Shown here in pieces: positions 1 to 5,385 of a stretch of 7,306 bases of DNA (position 1 is the stretch's first letter; every line of letters begins with the position of its first letter). Below the pieces are notes generated by a model. It was given only the letters and a program-made list of their open reading frames with translations. It searched no databases and was not told where the DNA came from. The DNA comes from Desulfuromonadaceae bacterium (GTDB taxonomy: Bacteria > Desulfobacterota > Desulfuromonadia > Desulfuromonadales > Geopsychrobacteraceae), in assembly GCA_030639985.1 (NCBI GenBank), contig DAOWKG010000161.1, forward strand, positions 1 to 7,306, in the 5' to 3' direction. The position numbers and the translations under genes are program-made.

Positions 1-35
1 GGTTAACCGGTGGCAATAAACTAAGGTAGTATGCA

Positions 36-66
36 GGGGACATGTATAAACTACATGTCCCCTTTT
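36..66 (+). terminator. Intrinsic terminator of the upstream unit
   Basis: A perfect 11-bp inverted repeat (arms 36-46 and 52-62, starting GGGGACATG) encloses a 5-base loop and is followed at once by TTTT at 63-66. This is the classic layout of a Rho-independent terminator reading left to right. It should end transcription of a gene lying mostly left of the window. The 35 bases before it are too short to identify that gene: two forward frames reach stops at 17-19 and 28-30, and I cannot choose between them. Because it closes the previous unit, hflX probably has its own promoter downstream. Confidence 0.85.
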
Positions 67-103
67 GTATGGTGTGACTAGTACTCTGTATATCTTTAAC
101 ATT

Positions 104-115
104 CGCAATATTGCG
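104..115. promoter_or_regulatory. Perfect 12-bp palindrome in the hflX leader
   Basis: CGCAATATTGCG is a perfect self-complementary 12-mer in the gap between the upstream terminator and hflX. It could be a dimeric repressor operator. As RNA it would make a poor hairpin because it has no loop. A weak promoter-like pair (TTGTAT at 65-70, 18 bases, TATATC at 89-94) lies just upstream and would place the palindrome near the transcription start, where operators often sit. No regulator is recognised, and a palindrome of this length can occur by chance. Confidence 0.3.
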
Positions 116-120
116 TCGGG

Positions 121-203
121 ATTTTGCGTGTCAACTAGGCGCGATTTTCTCTGCATAGCCAGAGCTATACAGCGGAAATCGTAACGCAGTTGATGCGTAA
201 AAT
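121..203 (+). promoter_or_regulatory. Long imperfect hairpin in the hflX 5' leader
   Basis: The 83-base segment folds on itself almost end to end. The basal stem pairs 121-136 with 188-203 (16 of 16, three as G-U). After a small internal loop, 139-141 pair with 185-187. The upper stem pairs 142-158 with 165-181 (15 of 17, one as G-U), leaving a six-base loop at 159-164. An alternative short hairpin, CTCTG at 149-153 with CAGAG at 160-164, would compete with the top of the stem. No T-run follows, so it is not a terminator. Four of the five purine/pyrimidine-conserving differences between the arms are G-U in plus-strand RNA and only one is C-A, which slightly favours function as a plus-strand transcript. 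It may be a structured leader of hflX, a small RNA, or a short palindromic repeat of the genome. I recognise no known riboswitch family. Confidence 0.5.
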
Positions 204-267
204 AACAAGCAAGATACGAAGGTTTAAGGTGTCCCGAGTACTAAGTATCCAGTGGGTAGGTAAATGA
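193..267 (+). CDS. Possible 24-codon leader peptide overlapping hflX
   Basis: An ATG at 193 opens a 24-codon frame ending at TGA 265-267, so its stop overlaps the hflX start codon in an ATGA arrangement typical of translational coupling. The predicted peptide is very basic, with about eight Lys/Arg. The ATG lies inside the 3' arm of the basal stem of the 121-203 hairpin, so initiation would need that stem to open. There is no clear Shine-Dalgarno sequence before it, and an open frame of this size is expected by chance fairly often. A TTG at 190 is an alternative start. Treat as tentative. Confidence 0.2.
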   Translation: MRKITSKIRRFKVSRVLSIQWVGK

Positions 268-1886
268 TAGAAGGTAAAATCGGCGGACTCAAGGCAAGTC
301 AGGTTAAGGCACTGGAACGAATTTATCGGCGCAAAATACCTGCTGCTGAGCTTATTACTGCTGAACTTGCACGCTATTTGACCGAACTGTCACGCGAATT
401 AAAGCGTCAGGTTGGGGTTATTATCGATCGTTCTGGAACTGTCGAACACGTCATTGTCGGTGATGATCGGGAAATTGTTATCCCCGATCTCTCCCGTTAT
501 AGCCTTGGCCGAGGTGGTTTGCGGGGCTTACGCTGCATCCATACCCATTTGCAGCAGGAGCCACTGAGTCGAGATGATTTAACCGATCTAGAACTGCTGC
601 GTCTTGACACTATGGCGGTTATCGGTGTTGGTGAGGATGGTTTGCCGGGCAACTTTTCATATGCTCACTTGTTGCCAACCAAAGATACTGCTCAGATCGA
701 AACGTTTGAATTCACCAGCTTTCACCGCTTTGAACTCGACTTTTCAGCATTTATTTATTCCCTCAATCAGGAAATGGAACGGGTCGCTGCCGAAACGATT
801 GCCCTTGACGATGGTCGGGAACGAGCACTGTTAATTTCGGTAGGGCAAATGAGTCGCCAGCGGGTCGATGCATCGATGGCAGAGCTTGATGAGTTAGCTC
901 GAACCGCTGAGCTTGCCGTGGTTGATAGAATTATTCAACGACCCCGTAAAATGAATCCACGCTTTCTCGTAGGTGAAGGGAAATTGCGGGAAATTATTAT
1001 CCGGGCATTGCAGCAACGGGTGACATTGCTGGTGTTTGATCAGGATTTGACCCCAAATCAAATTCGCTCAATTTCCGAAATTACCGAGATGAAGGTTATC
1101 GATCGCAGCCAACTGATTCTCGATATTTTTGCCCGCCGAGCACAATCAAGAGACGGTAAAGTTCAAGTTGAATTAGCACAACTTAAATATATTTTACCCC
1201 GCTTGTCAGGTAAGGGGACAGCGATGTCACGGCTTATGGGTGGTATCGGTGGCCGTGGTCCGGGTGAAACCAAGTTGGAAATAGATCGTCGGCGTATCCG
1301 GGACAAAATTCGGCGGTTGGAAAAACAGCTTGATTCTCTCGGTCGTGGTCGGGTGCAGCGGCGCCAGAAACGGATTAGGGCAGGTTTGCCGATTGTTTCC
1401 ATTGTCGGCTATACCAATGCTGGTAAATCGACGTTGTTAAATGCCCTGACGCAGAGTGAGGTTATGACCGAAGATCTGCTCTTTGCAACCCTTGATACCG
1501 CGACCAGAAGGCTTCGGTTTCCCCTTGATCGTGAAGTGATTATTACCGACACGGTAGGTTTTATCCGCGATTTGCCGCCGAGCCTGATGGGGGCTTTTAA
1601 AGCGACCCTCGAAGAGTTGGAAGATGCCGACCTGTTACTGCATTTGGTAGATTTATCTAACCCCAGATTTGAAGAGCAAATAAAAGCTGTCGATAAAATC
1701 CTTGGCGACCTGAATCTTGGAACCCAGCAGTGTTTACTGGTGTTTAATAAGGTCGATCAGGTCGCTGCTGACGATTTGCCCCATCTGTGCCGGCGTTACA
1801 ATGCGGTACCTATATCTGCTTTGGATCGGAAAAGTTTTATCCCTTTACTGGATGAAATGGAGCGCCGCTGTTGGCCAAAAGGCTAA
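264..1886 (+). CDS. hflX: GTPase HflX, long form with N-terminal extension
   Basis: This is an HflX-family GTPase, a cytosolic Obg-related protein known in other bacteria to bind 50S subunits and split stalled ribosomes. The 540 residues show the HflX glycine-rich segment GGRGPGETKLE (329-339) after the helical middle domain (about 195-370). The G domain follows: G1 GYTNAGKST at 382-390, a switch I region with ATLDTATRR near 408-416, G3 DTVGF at 429-433, G4 NKVD at 495-498 and G5 SAL at 518-520. E. coli HflX has about 426 residues; the extra length is an N-terminal region of roughly 190 residues that I recall from clostridial and deltaproteobacterial relatives. Within it, residues 93-105 (HTHLQQEPLSRDD) resemble a JAMM/MPN metal-site motif. 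An in-frame TAA at 261-263 directly precedes the ATG, so no upstream start is possible, and no other ATG occurs until codon 117. The ribosome binding site is poor (AGG at 258-260, only 3 bases away), which fits weak or coupled translation. No terminator is evident after it. Confidence 0.95.
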   Translation: MIEGKIGGLKASQVKALERIYRRKIPAAELITAELARYLTELSRELKRQVGVIIDRSGTVEHVIVGDDREIVIPDLSRYSLGRGGLRGLRCIHTHLQQEPLSRDDLTDLELLRLDTMAVIGVGEDGLPGNFSYAHLLPTKDTAQIETFEFTSFHRFELDFSAFIYSLNQEMERVAAETIALDDGRERALLISVGQMSRQRVDASMAELDELARTAELAVVDRIIQRPRKMNPRFLVGEGKLREIIIRALQQRVTLLVFDQDLTPNQIRSISEITEMKVIDRSQLILDIFARRAQSRDGKVQVELAQLKYILPRLSGKGTAMSRLMGGIGGRGPGETKLEIDRRRIRDKIRRLEKQLDSLGRGRVQRRQKRIRAGLPIVSIVGYTNAGKSTLLNALTQSEVMTEDLLFATLDTATRRLRFPLDREVIITDTVGFIRDLPPSLMGAFKATLEELEDADLLLHLVDLSNPRFEEQIKAVDKILGDLNLGTQQCLLVFNKVDQVAADDLPHLCRRYNAVPISALDRKSFIPLLDEMERRCWPKG

Positions 1887-1913
1887 ATTTGGTCACTGAA
1901 ATCGGGGTCGGAC

Positions 1914-1942
1914 TTGACTTGAAGCGTTGCTTTCGCTAGATT
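1914..1942 (+). promoter_or_regulatory. Sigma-70-type promoter for the lytic transglycosylase gene
   Basis: TTGACT (1914-1919, 5 of 6 to consensus) is followed after exactly 17 bases by TAGATT (1937-1942, 4 of 6). It lies just past the hflX stop codon. Transcription would start near 1949, giving a leader of about 46 bases before the chosen ATG. There is no terminator between hflX and this site, so read-through from hflX may also contribute. Confidence 0.55.
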
Positions 1943-1994
1943 CGCCGACGATAATAAGTACAATGTCCATTTTAGAGTGTTCTGGAGAATGTTA

Positions 1995-3608
1995 ATGGCT
2001 AGGTCAGTCCTGATATTGTTGTTGCTACCACTTCTTGCTGGGTGCCAATTGTCGCTGGATAAGTTGGCACTTTTGCCGCTTGGGTCTGAAACAAATATTA
2101 GTGCTACCGCTGCTGCGACGGCGACCCAATCCAATCTTGCTGATTTGGAAAATAGCCACCAATTACTTACCCCGAAACTACAGTTGCCGGTTACTGCACC
2201 GTTGCCACAATCGATTGTTGAATATCTATATACGGCGCCACAATTACTCCCTTATGCCGCCGATTTCCCCTTGAGTGATCATCCCCGGATTAAGAAACTT
2301 ATCGGTCACTATAGCGGTTCCGGGAAAAGAAATTTTGGCCGCTGGCTTGAACGAGCCGGGCGCTTTATTCCGACCATCCAATTGGTTTTTGCAGCTGAGG
2401 GGATACCGCTAGATCTCGCCTATCTGGCGATGATTGAGTCGGGATTTAACGTTCGGGCATACAGTTGGGCACATGCCGCTGGTCCGTGGCAGTTTATTGA
2501 ATCGACGGGGAACTTGTACGGGCTCGAAAATGATTGGTGGCAGGATGGTCGCTTAGATCTGGAGAGATCGACCCTAGCTGCCGCCAAACACCTTAAATAT
2601 CTCCATCGTCGTTTTGATGGTGATTGGTACTTGGCAGTTGCTGCATATAATGCTGGCGGTGGCAAGGTTCGTAAAGCGGTAAGAAAAAGTGGCAGCCGTA
2701 ATTTCTGGGACTTAACCGAAGGACGGGTGTTGCAGGAAGAGACCAAAAATTATTTACCGAAACTGTTGGCAGCCTTGACAATTGTTAAGAATCTGGAAGC
2801 TTACGGCTTTGCTGGATTGGATTTTATGGAACCGGTAGTTTATGAAACGGTTTCGATCGCAACGACGACAGATTTAAATATTATTGCCAGCTATTGTGGC
2901 ATCAGTTATAAGGAACTAAAGGAACTCAATCCCGAGTTGAAGCGTTGGTGTACTCCGCCTGCTGTTAGCAATTATAATTTACATGTCCCTTTTGGGAGTG
3001 CCAGTAAGGTGGTGAATTTATATGCACAGTTACCGGCAAGTAAGCGTGCCAGCTATCATCGCCATAAAATTACCGCGGGTGACACATTGCAGGTTTTGGC
3101 ACGCAAATATGGAATCCGGGTCGATGATATTGTTGCCTTGAACAAGATTAAAAATCCCCGGGCATTACAGATTGGACACAATCTAATTCTCCCATTGCAA
3201 CAGGGATTTACCGCGTTGCCAGCAAACGTAGCGGGTGAGAGTTATGTCAAGACTAGACGGCGAACCTATAAAGTTCGCAGTGGTGATAGCCTCTGGTCGA
3301 TTTCCAGACGTTTCGATGTAACCCAAAAACAGTTGCGGGTGTGGAATAAGTTGGGATGGAGCAATATGCTGCGTCCCGGTCAGGTACTTGCAGTCTCTAA
3401 GCGGGGCGTACGGGTAGTTGCAAAGGTTACCGCAAAAGCAGGGCCATCACGTAATTTGATTTATAAAGTTGTCCCCGGAGATACCCTTTGGGATATTGGT
3501 CGCCAGTTTGATGTCGCAACCGAGCAGATTCGGCTTTGGAACAAGCTCTCTCATAACCATATCTTACGTCCAGGACAAAAACTCACCTTAAAGGTTTCCG
3601 CCAGTTGA
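1995..3608 (+). CDS. mltD: MltD-like membrane-bound lytic murein transglycosylase lipoprotein with three LysM domains
   Basis: The product should cleave the MurNAc-GlcNAc glycosidic bond of peptidoglycan by intramolecular transglycosylation, acting in the periplasm from a lipid anchor. From the ATG at 1995 the 537-residue protein begins with a short lipoprotein signal ending in LLAGC (lipobox Cys17). After a low-complexity linker and the MltD-type region, the SLT (family 1) catalytic domain spans about 130-260: catalytic Glu148 in IESGF, then AAGPWQF (161-167) and AYNAGGG (217-223). Three LysM peptidoglycan-binding repeats follow at about 354-400, 424-467 and 489-532; the last two are close copies. 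E. coli MltD has about 450 residues and two LysM domains, so this one has an extra repeat. Start choice: the frame is open back to a GTG at 1977 and has another ATG at 1989, but GGAG at 1984-1987 sits 7 bases before 1995 and overlaps or crowds the others, and a start at 1995 gives the tidiest signal peptide. It has its own promoter upstream. Confidence 0.92.
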   Translation: MARSVLILLLLPLLAGCQLSLDKLALLPLGSETNISATAAATATQSNLADLENSHQLLTPKLQLPVTAPLPQSIVEYLYTAPQLLPYAADFPLSDHPRIKKLIGHYSGSGKRNFGRWLERAGRFIPTIQLVFAAEGIPLDLAYLAMIESGFNVRAYSWAHAAGPWQFIESTGNLYGLENDWWQDGRLDLERSTLAAAKHLKYLHRRFDGDWYLAVAAYNAGGGKVRKAVRKSGSRNFWDLTEGRVLQEETKNYLPKLLAALTIVKNLEAYGFAGLDFMEPVVYETVSIATTTDLNIIASYCGISYKELKELNPELKRWCTPPAVSNYNLHVPFGSASKVVNLYAQLPASKRASYHRHKITAGDTLQVLARKYGIRVDDIVALNKIKNPRALQIGHNLILPLQQGFTALPANVAGESYVKTRRRTYKVRSGDSLWSISRRFDVTQKQLRVWNKLGWSNMLRPGQVLAVSKRGVRVVAKVTAKAGPSRNLIYKVVPGDTLWDIGRQFDVATEQIRLWNKLSHNHILRPGQKLTLKVSAS

Positions 3609-3651
3609 CAAATTTTTCCCCCTTAAGCTTAATCGCAGTGATTGCTTTGCT

Positions 3652-3680
3652 TTGACATTTTCTGTGTGGATTGTTAGAGT
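3652..3680 (+). promoter_or_regulatory. Sigma-70-type promoter for the TPR-smr operon
   Basis: A perfect -35 TTGACA (3652-3657) is followed after 17 bases by TAGAGT (3675-3680, 4 of 6 to consensus). It lies in the 136-base gap after the transglycosylase gene. The predicted start near 3687 gives a leader of about 58 bases before the TPR gene. No clear intrinsic terminator separates it from the preceding gene. Confidence 0.55.
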
Positions 3681-3744
3681 CCAGCGTTTGAATGTGTAAT
3701 TCTTATAAATATTTATTATCTAATCCTTAGAAGGAATATTTCCG

Positions 3745-4470
3745 ATGCTTAATCTGTTGATTTCATTTGCCTGTTCAGCGTTGTCTTCTGCCCTGATGAT
3801 GCGGTTTGTTACTCCTAATATGTGGATTACCATGGCTGTTTCAGCCGTGGTATTTGCGTTGCTTTTTATGTTACTTACCCGGATAACCATGAAAAAAGTT
3901 ACCGCTCTGATGGAAGTAGCTCAGCGCGATATGATGGCTAATCGGGGCGATAAGGCGATCAAAGAGTTGCAGGGAGGCTTGAAGTACGGAGCTTGGCAAA
4001 TATATGTAAAACAGCAAATAAACTCACAAATAGGGACGATTTACTATCTTAAGCGCGATTTCAAACAAGCGGTTCCGTTTTTGGAAAAAGGTTTTATCCG
4101 TAACTGGGTGAGCACTTCAATGCTGGCAATTACCTATATGAAAAAGAATAAAACCAGCAAAATGATTGACACTTTCGGCAAAGCGGTTTCTGCTAACCGC
4201 AAAGAACCGATGGTTTATGCCGTTTATGCTTTTTGTATGGATCGCATTGGTGAGCGAAATAAAGCCATTGAAGTGTTAAAAAAGGGTGTTGCCAAGGCTG
4301 CCGGAGACGAGCGTTTACAGCTTAACCTGGAGTTGCTTGAAGCTGGTAAAAAGATGAAGATGAAGGGTTTTGGCGATATGTGGTACCAGTTTCATCTTGA
4401 AAAACAAGGCGCTATGATAAAAAAGCAAACCAAAGCAATGACTGGGCGGCGCAAGCAAGTTGTGCGGTAA
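3745..4470 (+). CDS. Membrane-anchored TPR-repeat protein of unknown function
   Basis: The 241-residue protein starts with two hydrophobic segments (about 3-21 and 27-46) that look like a membrane hairpin. A mostly helical region follows with degenerate tetratricopeptide-like repeats: a possible pair around 62-118 (GDKAIKELQGGLKYG, then RDFKQAVPFLEKGF) and a better one around 155-186 (VYAVYAFCMDRIGERNKAIE, then VLKKGV). TPR arrays usually mediate protein-protein contacts, so a scaffold or assembly role at the inner membrane is plausible, but nothing names a partner. The C-terminal 40 residues are rich in Lys/Arg and Met and would face the cytoplasm if the two segments form a hairpin. The ATG has a good ribosome binding site (AGAAGGA at 3729-3735, 9 bases away). 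It is followed after only 9 bases by the Smr gene, so the two are very probably co-transcribed. I do not recognise a named family. Confidence 0.85.
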   Translation: MLNLLISFACSALSSALMMRFVTPNMWITMAVSAVVFALLFMLLTRITMKKVTALMEVAQRDMMANRGDKAIKELQGGLKYGAWQIYVKQQINSQIGTIYYLKRDFKQAVPFLEKGFIRNWVSTSMLAITYMKKNKTSKMIDTFGKAVSANRKEPMVYAVYAFCMDRIGERNKAIEVLKKGVAKAAGDERLQLNLELLEAGKKMKMKGFGDMWYQFHLEKQGAMIKKQTKAMTGRRKQVVR

Positions 4471-4479
4471 GTATATATA

Positions 4480-5145
4480 ATGGCTAAAAAAAATAAAGCG
4501 GCTAAAAGTAAAAATAAGATATTTAATAGTGACCCCTTCGTTAACCTGAAGGGGTTTGCTGTTTTTGAGCCAGAGAATAAGAGCTCGGAGCAAGCGGTGC
4601 AGAAGGATCCACCGGTTGAAATATATGGTTCTTTTGCCGACGAGATGGAAATGCTCGGGGTTAAGCAATTACCTGGTAGTGTGGCAGCTGACGAGTCTAA
4701 TGATAGCCTTTCTGCTCCGGTTAAAAAAGAGCCAGTTGAGACCGATGAGGAAATATTTCTCGCGGCGATGGGGGCTTTTTCCGTTTGCTTTGATGAGTCC
4801 ATCCCCGATGAAACGTCTTTACCTCCAATTGCAGTGCCTCGGCGGTTGAAACAGATGAAACGAGGTAAGCTTACTCCTGATGCAACCTTGGATTTACATG
4901 GCTGTTTGTGCGCCGAAGTAGTGGGCAGGCTAAACCATTTTCTCCAGAATGCCGAGCATAATGATTGGCACACATTGCTGGTTATTACCGGTAAAGGATT
5001 GCATTCCAAGGATGGTGAAGCCGTTCTACGTGACGAGGTAGAGCGTTTCCTTAATGCTGAAGGAAAGCAGCTGATCGCTGAATGGGGGCGAGCACCGAAG
5101 CAATTTGGTGGCAATGGAGCATTGGTTTTGTTTCGGCGAAAATAG
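4480..5145 (+). CDS. Smr-domain protein
   Basis: The C-terminal third is a clear Smr domain: LDLHG (137-141), TGKGLHS (170-176) and the glycine-rich end GGNGALVLFRR (210-220). Smr domains occur as nucleases or nucleic-acid-binding modules, alone or at the end of MutS2, and some stand-alone forms act on RNA at ribosomes. Here it is not fused to MutS2. The first 110 residues are an acidic, probably disordered arm after a very basic start (about the first 13 residues are rich in Lys). The segment SDPFVNLKGFAV at 17-28 is the only motif-like part of that arm. Length 221 is usual for bacterial stand-alone Smr proteins. Translation starts 9 bases after the TPR stop with no strong Shine-Dalgarno sequence, suggesting coupling to the upstream gene. 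Nuclease activity is not shown by sequence alone; the substrate is unknown. Confidence 0.9.
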   Translation: MAKKNKAAKSKNKIFNSDPFVNLKGFAVFEPENKSSEQAVQKDPPVEIYGSFADEMEMLGVKQLPGSVAADESNDSLSAPVKKEPVETDEEIFLAAMGAFSVCFDESIPDETSLPPIAVPRRLKQMKRGKLTPDATLDLHGCLCAEVVGRLNHFLQNAEHNDWHTLLVITGKGLHSKDGEAVLRDEVERFLNAEGKQLIAEWGRAPKQFGGNGALVLFRRK

Positions 5146-5265
5146 TTTACTCTTTTTGTTCTGATTTATTTATAATCCCTGCTAGGCTCACCGTTTGAGT
5201 CGTTATCTGTATCCTATTGCTGCTGTATTTATCTAAAAAGAAAGCGATAATGACATTTCTCTTTC

Positions 5266-5294
5266 TTGACTAGAATAGTGTGTTAGCCTATATT
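5266..5294 (+). promoter_or_regulatory. Strong sigma-70-type promoter for cysK
   Basis: TTGACT (5266-5271, 5 of 6) and TATATT (5289-5294, 5 of 6) are separated by exactly 17 bases, making this the best promoter match in the window. The predicted transcription start is near 5301. An inverted repeat, TAGAATA at 5271-5277 and TATTCTA at 5291-5297, overlaps both promoter boxes and could be an operator. Confidence 0.7.
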
Positions 5295-5297
5295 CTA
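5271..5297. promoter_or_regulatory. Candidate operator: inverted repeat across the cysK promoter
   Basis: The 7-base arms TAGAATA (5271-5277) and TATTCTA (5291-5297) are exact reverse complements with 13 bases between them, so their centres are 20 bases apart, about two helical turns. The left arm begins at the last base of the -35 box and the right arm overlaps the -10 box. A dimeric protein bound here would block RNA polymerase, as expected of a repressor that senses sulfur or cysteine status. The protein is not identified; Rrf2-type (CymR/IscR-like) or LysR-type regulators are guesses from how cysK is controlled elsewhere. Confidence 0.35.
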
Positions 5298-5385
5298 AAT
5301 ACATGTTTATTATGTGTCTGTGCGACACCAGCTAACTTTATGTAGTAATAGTGGAAAACAAATTTTAGGGTATTGGAGATAAACT

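Larger units (their letters stand above)
5146..5385 (+). other. Intergenic region and cysK leader
   Basis: This 240-base gap contains no credible gene. Its left half is AT-rich. A weak hairpin at 5185-5201 (GGCTCA with TGAGTC, one G-U pair) has no T-run after it, so smr lacks a convincing intrinsic terminator. The right half carries the cysK promoter (5266-5294) and a leader of about 85 bases. That leader holds a small hairpin, GTGTC at 5314-5318 with GACAC at 5324-5328. I looked for T-box and S-box elements and saw neither the T-box ACC-accepting motif nor an S-box core. Confidence 0.6.

Noticed and set aside
121..203. The leader hairpin as an integron attC site
   Set aside because: The size and foldback suggested it, but the terminal core sites RYYYAAC and GTTRRRY are absent and no integrase or cassette is nearby.
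121..203. The leader hairpin as an intrinsic terminator or tRNA
   Set aside because: No T-run follows the stem, and no cloverleaf arms or conserved tRNA loop sequences are present.
1163..1402. A 79-codon minus-strand frame inside hflX
   Set aside because: It is antisense to the conserved glycine-rich and G1 region of HflX, has an Arg/Pro/Ser-rich shadow composition and no own ribosome binding context.
2420..2781. Two minus-strand frames opposite the transglycosylase domain
   Set aside because: They overlap each other and the conserved catalytic domain on the other strand; their composition looks like reverse-strand shadow.
2980..2995. ACATGTCCCTTTTG inside mltD resembles the 3' arm of the terminator at 36-66
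   Set aside because: There is no matching 5' arm nearby and the bases encode a normal stretch of protein, so the similarity is taken as chance.
4392..5114. A 240-codon open frame on the minus strand opposite smr
   Set aside because: It lies wholly antisense to the well-supported Smr gene and the end of the TPR gene, has Ser/Arg/Pro-rich composition typical of antisense frames, and matches no family I recognise.
5300..5385. T-box or S-box riboswitch before cysK
   Set aside because: The leader is only about 85 bases, lacks the T-box consensus and specifier stem, and has no antiterminator/terminator pair or S-box core.
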